DNA from: Parachryseolinea silvisoli
GTDB lineage: Bacteria > Bacteroidota > Bacteroidia > Cytophagales > Cyclobacteriaceae
Direction of reading: 5' to 3'
Length of the DNA stretch: 64,000 nt
Assembly: GCF_021190955.1 (NCBI RefSeq)
Contig: NZ_JAIOAO010000001.1
Span: forward strand, 868,001-932,000
Program-made: the position numbers and the translations under genes
Notes under the pieces: generated by a model
What the model was told of the DNA's origin: nothing
The model's input: only the letters and a program-made list of their open reading frames with translations
Database searches by the model: none
In this document: in pieces, positions 24,958 to 33,217 of the stretch
Layout of the letters: every line of letters begins with the position of its first letter
Position numbering within the stretch: position 1 is the first letter of the stretch

Positions 24958-26580
24958 TCAGGGCTTTACAGATGTTACGGTAAACCAATCGACGTCAGCA
25001 TATCCGGCGTCGTTTGTTGAGCCAGTACGGGTGCAGAAAATGCCGGCTTTGGCACCAATCCAACGGCCGGGCTCTGCCTGAAATACCTCGCCGGTCGGCG
25101 TAAAGATTGTACCGTCTGTGCTATAGCTAAACTGACAACGCGCTTCTTTGCCCACGGTGACACGTAGGTATACCGTGTTGTCTTTCATTTTCATAATCGA
25201 CTTTTCTGTCTCCGGCTTGCCACTGGGAGCATCGACGCAATGTATCTGCACCAAATATATACCCCCAGGTGTATTGCGTAACGCAAGCGCAGCGTAAGCC
25301 TGCCCGTAGATGATCAGCCCGGTGGCTTCTCCCGGTAAAGTAGGGTGTGGCAAAAAGGTGAGCTTAGTCGTGATCGTAAATTCTTCTGCGGGGAATTTCT
25401 GTAACAGAATATTGGGTACGTCCCAATAATTTCTGGCATCCCGGGGTATAGAGGCAGCATACAGGCGCAACACGCCCTTAGCAGGATACAAGAATGACCA
25501 CGTAGCTTCGGGATTCGCTTGCCATTGCCACTGTAGTCCTTTGGTGACAGTATTGAAGTCATCGCTTTCAGGCGGTGCGGTGACAGATACCTTAGCTTTT
25601 CCGATATTGGGCTTTCTATACGTCAACACCGGTTCGCCCTTACCGTCGCCATCCTTATCTATGCCAATAACCGGCCAGTCGTTACGCCACTGCATGGGCT
25701 GTAGATGTACAACGCGACCATAAGGGCCTTTGTCTTGAAAATGCAGGAACCAATCCTCTCCCGTTGGCGTATCCACCCAAGCGCCCTGATGCGGACCATT
25801 GATGAGGGTAGTACCTTGATCCATGACCACACGTCGCTCATAAGGGCCGTAAATATTTCGCGCACGCAATACCAGCTGCCAGCCGGTGGATACCCCTCCA
25901 GCCGGTGCGAAAATGTAATAGTAGCCACTCCGCTTATATAACTTGGGGCCTTCGATGGTGGGATCTATACCATGGCCATCGTATACCAACGTACCAGCGT
26001 CGAGTGCATGGGCACCATCGGGGCTAAGGCGCTTGATGGCAAGAATGCTTTTTATACCAGCACGGCTTCCGGCGTAGGCGTATGCCAAATATACTTTCCC
26101 ATCATCATCCCAGAGCGGGCACGGGTCGATTAGCCCTTTGCCCGCTTCCACCAATACAGGTTCGCTCCACGGACCGCTAATCTGCGCGGCGGTAGTCATG
26201 TATATCCCAAAGTCAGGATCGGGATAGTAGATATAAAACTTGCCATCGTGGTGGCGAATGGCGGGCGCCCAAACCCCATTACCATGTTGTGTTTTAGCAA
26301 AATGGTCATAGGGCGGCTGACGCGGTAACGCGTGCCCCACGAGCGACCAGTTGACGAGGTCTTTAGAATGCAACAGCGGCAGACCCGGAACGGCATCAAA
26401 GCTGGAGGCTGTCATGTAATAATCGTCGCGCACCCGGCAGACGTCGGGATCGGAGTAATCAGCGTGAAGTACAGGGTTGCGATACGTACCGTTGTTTTGA
26501 TCGGCAATCCAGACCTGGGCTGTTGTTGCCCCGCTTGCCATGATCAGCGCGCATATTACTATGTACTGATTAATTCTCAT
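24958..26580 (-). CDS. Glycoside hydrolase family 43 (xylosidase/arabinofuranosidase type) with C-terminal beta-sandwich
   Basis: A 540-residue secreted enzyme with signal peptide (ICALIMASGATTAQ). The five-bladed propeller carries the GH43 triad: general base Asp in HADYSDPDVCRVRDDYY, pKa-modulating Asp in GLIDPCPLWDDDGKVY, and general acid Glu in PTIEGPKLYKRSGYY. INGPHQGAWVDTPTGEDWF is a common subsite segment. From about 340 on is a concanavalin-like domain typical of GH43 beta-xylosidases. In this pectin operon it likely trims arabinose, xylose or galactose side chains (inference); the precise linkage cannot be read from the sequence. Confidence 0.92.
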   Translation of the reverse strand: MRINQYIVICALIMASGATTAQVWIADQNNGTYRNPVLHADYSDPDVCRVRDDYYMTASSFDAVPGLPLLHSKDLVNWSLVGHALPRQPPYDHFAKTQHGNGVWAPAIRHHDGKFYIYYPDPDFGIYMTTAAQISGPWSEPVLVEAGKGLIDPCPLWDDDGKVYLAYAYAGSRAGIKSILAIKRLSPDGAHALDAGTLVYDGHGIDPTIEGPKLYKRSGYYYIFAPAGGVSTGWQLVLRARNIYGPYERRVVMDQGTTLINGPHQGAWVDTPTGEDWFLHFQDKGPYGRVVHLQPMQWRNDWPVIGIDKDGDGKGEPVLTYRKPNIGKAKVSVTAPPESDDFNTVTKGLQWQWQANPEATWSFLYPAKGVLRLYAASIPRDARNYWDVPNILLQKFPAEEFTITTKLTFLPHPTLPGEATGLIIYGQAYAALALRNTPGGIYLVQIHCVDAPSGKPETEKSIMKMKDNTVYLRVTVGKEARCQFSYSTDGTIFTPTGEVFQAEPGRWIGAKAGIFCTRTGSTNDAGYADVDWFTVTSVKP

Positions 26581-26595
26581 TTCGTCAAATACCTT

Positions 26596-27843
26596 CTACT
26601 TCCCAACCTCGACCTTAACCGGCTCAGCCAACTGCGCCGCAACACCGTCGAGGTAAGCATAAAATTGCTGTTCACTTTGAATTCCCCCCGGCTCACCCGA
26701 CCAGGCTGCCAGGAAATAATATTCAACTAACGTATCAGCCGGTTTAAGTTGCACAAGGTGGCTATAGGGGTCAGCCGTAAACCCTGTCTCATCCTTCGGC
26801 CTAAAGAACACAGCAAGCCCGAGATTATCATCATTCAAACTTTGCTTACCAAAAGTAGCCATGTATGCCCACCGTTTGTCGTCACCCTTTTTAGTCACTA
26901 ACGGCGCCGCCTTATCTTTTACAATCCCCGTACAAAACTGCTCAGGCTTCTGCGAAAACGTTAACCGCAGATGGCTCAACCGTGTACCCGCATGAATCGA
27001 TAGGTCCGCATTCACATCGTACTTCTTACTCTCCACTTGCCAGCCAGCATAGTGTGTTTGAATGGCGGAGTACACAACACCATTTTCTGAAATACGGCAA
27101 CGAACACTGTCCGTCTTCTCAATTCGCACGGCCTGACCATTAGCAAGTATGGCAGGCGAACCGAGGCCCACGGCCTTACCAACCTTCATGACGTCCATAC
27201 CCCAGGGCTGCAGGTGGTGATATGACTCAAACCCGTCGAGGCCTACCTGCTGGAGTACCATATCGGTTGTCTTTTTGCCGAATACGTCGATGGCATTACG
27301 CTGGTCAAGGTAAAAACGATAACCGACTTTGTCAGACTCCCAACCAGGTCCTTCATAGCGGATGAACCACGAGTGGTCCTTGTGCTCGGGCGGCACGCGC
27401 AGCGACGTAACCGGTTGAAACTTTCCCCCCATATACTCGCGGCCTTGCCACGCCCCGTCTATTTTGTGCGATAATTCTGCTTGCGTACGCTTGGGGTAAT
27501 TATGCGCGATGGTGGCAGTGGGATGAAAACGAATGGTGAGTGTGCGACTGGCAGAAGGAGCCAATGTATCTAGGACTAAGGCTATACCAGCGTCAGCACC
27601 GGTGTGGTTGTATTGGCTGGGGATTTCCTTTACGCCGTCTGTTACTACGAACGCCTTGTGACTGAATTTTGGAGCGGCCTTCTTTACCTGGCTTGTGGAG
27701 ATTAAGGCAAGAACCTGCCCCCGGCCAAGGTGACTGGGGTTCGTCACCTTGATGGTGAATGATTGGGGAAAGTCTTTTTTAATATCCTGGGCAAGTAGCG
27801 CTGGCGTGGGCAGCATCAATACGAGTATAAATAGCTTTTTCAT
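26596..27843 (-). CDS. DUF4861 family secreted protein of the pectin operon
   Basis: A 415-residue exported protein (signal peptide ending PALLAQ) matching the DUF4861 family common in Bacteroidota polysaccharide loci. It opens with a beta-sandwich segment (FTIKVTNPSHLGRGQVLALI) and continues with the aromatic- and charge-rich core DHSWFIRYEGPGWESDKVGYRFYLDQRNAIDVFGK, split by conserved Tyr/Arg/Asp residues. GFESYHHLQPWGMDVMKVG and YYFLAAWSGEPGG follow. The conserved His, Tyr, Arg and Glu suggest a carbohydrate-active enzyme or binding protein. The place between GH105 (19-base gap) and GH43 (15-base gap) says it acts on pectic oligosaccharides. Its activity is not known to me. Confidence 0.88.
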   Translation of the reverse strand: MKKLFILVLMLPTPALLAQDIKKDFPQSFTIKVTNPSHLGRGQVLALISTSQVKKAAPKFSHKAFVVTDGVKEIPSQYNHTGADAGIALVLDTLAPSASRTLTIRFHPTATIAHNYPKRTQAELSHKIDGAWQGREYMGGKFQPVTSLRVPPEHKDHSWFIRYEGPGWESDKVGYRFYLDQRNAIDVFGKKTTDMVLQQVGLDGFESYHHLQPWGMDVMKVGKAVGLGSPAILANGQAVRIEKTDSVRCRISENGVVYSAIQTHYAGWQVESKKYDVNADLSIHAGTRLSHLRLTFSQKPEQFCTGIVKDKAAPLVTKKGDDKRWAYMATFGKQSLNDDNLGLAVFFRPKDETGFTADPYSHLVQLKPADTLVEYYFLAAWSGEPGGIQSEQQFYAYLDGVAAQLAEPVKVEVGK

Positions 27844-27862
27844 AAAATTCTGTATCCTTTCA

Positions 27863-29092
27863 TTATTGTGTCATACGCTCCAACTCAATAGAAGCTTGCA
27901 TAAACGGCCCCACGCCTTTCAGGTCATCAACCCGCAGAGGCTCCCCTATATAGTAAGCAAAGGACCCATCACGATATGGCGTACCGCCGAGACCAGCCCC
28001 ACTGCAGGTCTTCGTTAGATGAACGAGCCCGTCGGCATCCTTCTCAACAAAATTCTTCAACAGTCCATCATAGCCTTTCCGGGCGACCGCCTTGAAATGT
28101 TTGTCGAGGTAGCCCAGACGTGTTCCTTTCGCTATGGCATAGACAAACATACAGCTGGCAGAAGCTTCACGATAGTTACCGGCAACCGTGGGCTTATCAA
28201 TGATTTGATACCACACACCGGTGTCATCCTGATATTTCTCTAATGCGGTAGACAAGCGCTGAAGAATAGCGATGATGTCTTTTCGTTTGGCATGGGTAGC
28301 GGGAAGGTAGTCGAGCACGTCCACGAGGGCCATCATGTACCAGCCCATAGCGCGGCCCCAGAACTCGGGCGACTGGCCAGTGGTGGAATTGGCCCACCGT
28401 TGTTTTTTGCTTTCGTCCCAGGCGTGGTACAGCAGGCCGGTCTTAGCATCGCGGCTGTGAGCCTCCATCCAGATAAATTGATTAGCGACGTCGTCGAAGT
28501 CTTTGTCTCGTTTAAATACCTTGGTATATTCAGCATAGAACGGCCCGCCCATATAAAGGCCGTCGAGCCACATCTGATAAGGGTAACGATGTTTATGCCA
28601 AAAGCCACCTTCCTTTGTTCGGGGTTGCCATTGCAACTGCTCGCGTAGCAGGTCTGCCGCTTTTTTATATTTCTCTTCATGCGTCTCCTGGTATAGTGTC
28701 AATAGAATGCGCCCGGGAGTGACGTGGTCGATGTTATATTCCACCAGGTCGTAAGTGCGGATAGTGCCATCCGCACGAATGAAGGCATCCATCATCTTTT
28801 TCATGTAGTCAAAATACACTTTATCCCCAGTGTAGCGCCACAGGTCGTCAAAGCCTTTTAAGGTAACGCCTTGCTCATAGTTCCAGTTGGCGGGGCGGCG
28901 GGGCTTGGTGTCGGTTGTTTCTTTCCCGTGTGTGACGTAGGGCTTCACCGTGAGTGTGTCGGGATGGATAGCCATAATGGTAGCCGCCATGCGCTGCCCC
29001 CACCCTTTTTCCTGTGCTTTACAGCAAATACTGACTAAACAAATACATACGATCCCAACCGACCGCATGAAGTTATTCCCTCGCTTCATCAT
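27863..29092 (-). CDS. Unsaturated rhamnogalacturonyl/galacturonyl hydrolase (GH105)
   Basis: A 409-residue exported (alpha/alpha)6-barrel enzyme. An alternative start eight codons in (MRSVGIVCICLV) gives the neater signal peptide. GH105 enzymes hydrate the double bond of 4,5-unsaturated uronic acids left by pectate or rhamnogalacturonan lyases, releasing a keto-sugar acid. Visible family blocks: NWNYEQGVTLKGFDDLW, YNIDHVTPGRILL, YPYQMWLDGLYMGGPFYAEY (catalytic Asp of LDGLYMG), GRAMGWYMMALVDVL and a GTPYRDGSFAYYIGE C-terminus. The freed product enters the KduI/KduD branch. It lies 13 bases after the CE12-GH28 gene. Confidence 0.93.
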   Translation of the reverse strand: MMKRGNNFMRSVGIVCICLVSICCKAQEKGWGQRMAATIMAIHPDTLTVKPYVTHGKETTDTKPRRPANWNYEQGVTLKGFDDLWRYTGDKVYFDYMKKMMDAFIRADGTIRTYDLVEYNIDHVTPGRILLTLYQETHEEKYKKAADLLREQLQWQPRTKEGGFWHKHRYPYQMWLDGLYMGGPFYAEYTKVFKRDKDFDDVANQFIWMEAHSRDAKTGLLYHAWDESKKQRWANSTTGQSPEFWGRAMGWYMMALVDVLDYLPATHAKRKDIIAILQRLSTALEKYQDDTGVWYQIIDKPTVAGNYREASASCMFVYAIAKGTRLGYLDKHFKAVARKGYDGLLKNFVEKDADGLVHLTKTCSGAGLGGTPYRDGSFAYYIGEPLRVDDLKGVGPFMQASIELERMTQ

Positions 29093-29105
29093 ATTGTCTT
29101 TTGTC

Positions 29106-31436
29106 TTATTTACGTCGCACGGATTTGGCCGATACGCCGTTAGTTAATGCTATATCTTTTTTAGTCCCGGCGCCATTGGCGCCGATGAGTTGTATGTCTT
29201 TAGAGCGGTTGCCGCTCACCTGCACAAACACGTCGTTGTTACCCGAGCGTACATTTTCCAGCACCAGGTCCTGGCTATCGTGTACTTCTACCACGCTTTC
29301 ACTAGTGCACTGCAACGTGGCATTGCGCAACGTAACATGACTACCTTCGGTGCAGACGAACCCGATCTTGCTTTGAATGGCGATATCGGTGAGCGATATG
29401 GATTTTATATTCATTTCGGGCAGGCCGCGTACGAAGATCGCTGTTTCAGCACCTTTGCACACCACGTTCCGAATGTAAAAGTCACGAAACTGTGGCGTAG
29501 CTTCCGTGACCGGTTCAAACGCAATGGAAGGTTTGTCTTCACCGGCAAACATGGCCAGCGGATCTTTCGCCATATAGTACATATCAAATAAGATGGCCGC
29601 CCCGCCAATCCCACTCATACGTATGTTGTCAACATAAATATTCTCTACTACTCCGCCCCGTCCACGGGTTGTTTTAAAGCGCAAGCCTACATCGGTGCCC
29701 AGGAAGTTGCAGTCGGACACAAAAATATTGCGGGCACCGCCGCTCATTTCACTACCAATCACAAAACCACCATGACCGTGAAAGACCGTGCAATGTTGTA
29801 CGATCACATCTTCGGTCGGCACACCGCGTTTGCGGCCTTCTTCATCGCGGCCGGATTTAATACAAATGCCATCGTCGCCAACATCAAAGGTACACTGGTC
29901 TACCAGGACATTCCGGCATGATTCGATATCCACGCCGTCGCCATTTTGGGCATTCCACGGATTACGCACAGTCAAGCCACGTAGCGTAAGATGTTGCGTA
30001 AGCAACGGATGCAGGCACCACGCCGGTGAGTTCTGAAACGTAACCCCTTCCAGCAGCACGCGCTTACACCGTACGATGCTAAGCAAGTTAGGACGCAGGA
30101 ATTCCCGGATCTCTTCGGCCTTTGCTAGATCATACCCTTCGGCGACGACGCCCGGGCGCTTTACCAACGAGCCTTTCAGCGCACGCGCAGTAGGATACCA
30201 GGTATTTGCACCCTCGTTCAACACGCCGCCCGATTTTACCAGGTGTTCCCATTCAGGCGGTGGCAATTTGCTTTTCTTTACCGGACGCCAGGCGTCGCCG
30301 GCACCGTCGATCACACCGCCGCCGGTGATGGCGATATTCTCGACATCCGCTGCATACAACGGCGACTGTGCCCGGATAGCTTCCAATCCTTCCCAATTCG
30401 TCTTTACCATGGGATATTCTTCAGTACGATCCGTAAACTGCAGCACAGCGCCAGTTGACACGTGCAAATTCACATTACTTTTTAGTACCACCGGCCCCGT
30501 TAACCACAGACCCTGCGGAATTAATACAGTGCCACCACCGGCAGCAGCACAGGCCTCCACCGCACCGCGTATAGCGTCTGTGTTAGACGTAAGTCCGTCG
30601 CCACGGGCACCATACTTCTCAATATTGAATGTATCCTTGCGGAAGGCCACGTCCACGATCTTGGGCAGCTCGTATATATACTTGTTTCCCGCAGGAAATT
30701 GTTTCAATTCTTTTGCGAGATCGAGGTTTAGCGTGCGTAGGCCCGCGGCCACCAGCGACGCCATGCAGGTAGCGCCGTAACGAGTAAAATGTGTATTGTC
30801 TTCTTTGCCCTCCGGGTAATGCTCCCATACACGCGGTGGCACGTTCAGAAACATCAGCCGGGATTCCGCTACTCCCTGTTGTACAATCATATCGCGGCTG
30901 CTGGTATGCAGATCGAGTACCGGCACGCGCTGAGCTTTACCGACTTCTTTTACTACTGCGGGGTAATCGCCGTGTTGGTCTACAAAGTTGCCTTTCTCGT
31001 CAAACTTGCGCCGCATCACGGGTGTGATCAACAGCGGGTTTGCGCCCTTACTCCGGATCTCGGCGATGTAACGCTCAAGGTTCTTGCGGTAATCGGTGCG
31101 CGCCGGGGCATAGCGGCTGGTATCAGACTCTTTCGAATCATTATGCCCAAACTGTATAAACACCCAATCGCCGGGACGCAGCTTTTCATAAACGGTGCGC
31201 CAGTGTCCCAGCGTACGAAAGCTTTTTGTACTGCGACCATTCACGGCATGGTTTTCGACGCGAAGTCGGATATAATCGGGAAAGATCATGCCCCACCCTG
31301 TTTCGGGTGCCACAGACTCTGGCTTGTTGGCCATGGTGGAATCGCCGATCAGGAAGATGCGCGGGGCATCCTCTGGTGTCAGCGAACAGCACAGGATAAG
31401 CACCGTCAACGACTTTATTACAAAAGTATTTCTCAT
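29106..31436 (-). CDS. Fusion of a rhamnogalacturonan acetylesterase (CE12, SGNH) and a polygalacturonase (GH28)
   Basis: A 776-residue secreted bifunctional enzyme. After a short signal segment, residues about 25-250 form an SGNH esterase: block I IFLIGDSTMA (nucleophile S33), IQFGHNDSKE (block III) and DNTHFTRYGA with the Asp/His of the triad. Residues about 265-740 form a GH28 beta-helix: FNIEKYGARGDG at its start, NAQNGDGVDIESC, DVGDDGICIKSGRD (paired Asp), FHGHGGFVIGSEMSGG (catalytic His) and RFKTTRGRGG. The esterase would strip acetyl groups that block the hydrolase, cutting acetylated pectin in one polypeptide. Separate genes are the usual arrangement elsewhere. First enzyme gene after SusCD, preceded by a hairpin terminator. 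Confidence 0.94.
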   Translation of the reverse strand: MRNTFVIKSLTVLILCCSLTPEDAPRIFLIGDSTMANKPESVAPETGWGMIFPDYIRLRVENHAVNGRSTKSFRTLGHWRTVYEKLRPGDWVFIQFGHNDSKESDTSRYAPARTDYRKNLERYIAEIRSKGANPLLITPVMRRKFDEKGNFVDQHGDYPAVVKEVGKAQRVPVLDLHTSSRDMIVQQGVAESRLMFLNVPPRVWEHYPEGKEDNTHFTRYGATCMASLVAAGLRTLNLDLAKELKQFPAGNKYIYELPKIVDVAFRKDTFNIEKYGARGDGLTSNTDAIRGAVEACAAAGGGTVLIPQGLWLTGPVVLKSNVNLHVSTGAVLQFTDRTEEYPMVKTNWEGLEAIRAQSPLYAADVENIAITGGGVIDGAGDAWRPVKKSKLPPPEWEHLVKSGGVLNEGANTWYPTARALKGSLVKRPGVVAEGYDLAKAEEIREFLRPNLLSIVRCKRVLLEGVTFQNSPAWCLHPLLTQHLTLRGLTVRNPWNAQNGDGVDIESCRNVLVDQCTFDVGDDGICIKSGRDEEGRKRGVPTEDVIVQHCTVFHGHGGFVIGSEMSGGARNIFVSDCNFLGTDVGLRFKTTRGRGGVVENIYVDNIRMSGIGGAAILFDMYYMAKDPLAMFAGEDKPSIAFEPVTEATPQFRDFYIRNVVCKGAETAIFVRGLPEMNIKSISLTDIAIQSKIGFVCTEGSHVTLRNATLQCTSESVVEVHDSQDLVLENVRSGNNDVFVQVSGNRSKDIQLIGANGAGTKKDIALTNGVSAKSVRRK

Positions 31437-31451
31437 CTCACGTTAATCTTG

Positions 31452-31497
31452 AAAAAAAGATATCCCGCCGGGCTGCCGTGCCCTGGCGGGTATCTTT
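31452..31497 (-). terminator. Terminator-like hairpin between susD and the pectin enzyme genes
   Basis: A long stem: AAAGATA(T)CCCGCCGGGC (31456-31473) pairs with GCCCTGGCGGGTATCTTT (31480-31497), with one bulge, one mismatch and a small loop. On the minus strand it is followed by seven T (complement of 31452-31458). It lies 44 bases after the susD stop and 16 bases before the CE12-GH28 start, so it would end most transcripts after susCD while some read through. Confidence 0.85.
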
Positions 31498-31540
31498 AAG
31501 TAACCCAAACAAAGAACAAATACTATACTACATACTGGTA

Positions 31541-33217
31541 TTAATACCCGGCGTTCTGCCCATAATCTTCATTTTGATTCAGGTCAAGTGCCTTCTGCGG
31601 AATTGGACGCAACAGTTTTAGCTGGCCGTCGGCGCCTTCAAAAGCATTGATACCATTATCAAAATATTTCCGCTTGATATCCCGATTGTAAACACTCACA
31701 CGCTCTACCAGCTTCCCCGTGCGTTTCAGATCCATCCAGCGGTCGTACTCGCCCAGCAATTCGCGGCCCCGCTCATCGAGAATGAAATCGAGGTTGACCA
31801 CTGCTTCACTAACCTGCATTTCTGCTACTTTACCTGGCTTCGCGGCCCGGCGTCTGACCTCATTGATGCGCAACGTAGCCGTCGCTACGTCTTCGGCCTG
31901 CAAGTACGCTTCAGCCGCGATCAGGTAGGTTTCTCCCAACCGTGCCAGGTATATATCACGGGTACTGCTGCCGCCCAGCGAGAAGGTAGCGGTAGGGTCG
32001 TCGAACTTGCGTACGGCGGGCGCACTGTTGTCAATACCGACACCCGGTGTACCCATCCAAATATCGCCAAAAGGAATGATCCGCGTCTTGGCACGGCGCG
32101 CCGGATCAGCGGCACGCCAGGCCGCCGTGTCTGCCTCCCAGGACTGCGGATAGTAATAGGAAATATTCATGTTGGCCCGGTCGGCTTTCGACTTGTCGTA
32201 GAAATCATAATAACGGGGGTAAATTACATTCATAAACGTACCCTCCCAACGCGCATCATTCTCGGTAAACAAGCTATACACATAAGTCGTCGGCATGAGC
32301 TGATAGGCACGATACGGATAGCCATTTTTCGCACCCTCACCACCCATGTATGGACCAAACCAGTAGTTCTGGTTGCTGCCGTCGTTCGCGGCATCCTTGA
32401 TCGAGCTCTTATCAAATTGGATGGAGAAGAGCACTTCAGAATTTTTTTCCTTCCCAGGCCAGAACAGATCCTCGAATGAGATTGTCAATGTTTTGCCGTT
32501 AATAGCCTGATCCGCATAGGCGGCCGCCTTGGTGTAGTCGTCATCTGCGGCAAAGGTCTCATACCCGCGCGTCAGGTGTACTTTGGCCAGGTAATGCAGC
32601 ACCGCCGGCTTCGTAATACGACCAAAGGAAGTTGTGGTTTCCGGCACCCGCGCCAGGGCATCGGCCAAATCTTGTAAAATAAAGTCATATACTTCCGCTG
32701 CGGAGTTGCGGGCGAAGTTATACGCAGGCTCGTCGTACATTTCGGTGACGATACTTACTCCACCGAACTGCTGCACCAACAAGAAATAATAGTAGGCCCG
32801 CAGAAACTTGACTTCACCCAGGCGAATATCGCGGGTGGCCGTCTTTTCCGTTCTGTCATAGTAATATATAGCAGAATTACACCGACCAATAGCTTTGTAG
32901 CAAGCGCCGAAAAAGGTCTCTACATTCACGTCGTTGGACGACAGGTTTCGGTATTCGCTAATGCCTTCGGGCTGGGCATTGCGGCCTTCGACAAATTCGT
33001 CGGTCCCCGCCAGGAACACCCAGGGCAATTCATACACCTCCCGTAAAGATGCGTACGTACTGTTGACCAGCGCTTCATAGCCGTTGGCGGTTTTGTAGAA
33101 CTCTGTATCTGAAATATTGGAGGGGTTCTCTTCGTCGAGATAATCGTTACAGTTGGCAAGTCCTGCGATCAGCAATGCTGCCATTCCTATAGTTTTAATC
33201 GTTGCTTTCATCGTCAT
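31541..33217 (-). CDS. SusD/RagB-like surface glycan-binding lipoprotein (pectin locus)
   Basis: A 558-residue partner of the SusC transporter encoded upstream; stop and start share one base (TGATG). The signal peptide ends with the lipidated Cys in GLANCNDYLDEENPS. The TPR-rich SusD fold shows NGYEALVNSTYASLREVYE, ARDIRLGEVKFLRAYYYFLLVQQFGG-type helix-2 region (with LRAYYYFLL), YLIAAEAYLQAEDV, LDFILDERGRELLGEYDRW and the closing LLRPIPQKALDLN. It lies on the cell surface as the lid of the transporter and binds pectic oligosaccharides (substrate inferred from the operon). Confidence 0.95.
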   Translation of the reverse strand: MTMKATIKTIGMAALLIAGLANCNDYLDEENPSNISDTEFYKTANGYEALVNSTYASLREVYELPWVFLAGTDEFVEGRNAQPEGISEYRNLSSNDVNVETFFGACYKAIGRCNSAIYYYDRTEKTATRDIRLGEVKFLRAYYYFLLVQQFGGVSIVTEMYDEPAYNFARNSAAEVYDFILQDLADALARVPETTTSFGRITKPAVLHYLAKVHLTRGYETFAADDDYTKAAAYADQAINGKTLTISFEDLFWPGKEKNSEVLFSIQFDKSSIKDAANDGSNQNYWFGPYMGGEGAKNGYPYRAYQLMPTTYVYSLFTENDARWEGTFMNVIYPRYYDFYDKSKADRANMNISYYYPQSWEADTAAWRAADPARRAKTRIIPFGDIWMGTPGVGIDNSAPAVRKFDDPTATFSLGGSSTRDIYLARLGETYLIAAEAYLQAEDVATATLRINEVRRRAAKPGKVAEMQVSEAVVNLDFILDERGRELLGEYDRWMDLKRTGKLVERVSVYNRDIKRKYFDNGINAFEGADGQLKLLRPIPQKALDLNQNEDYGQNAGY

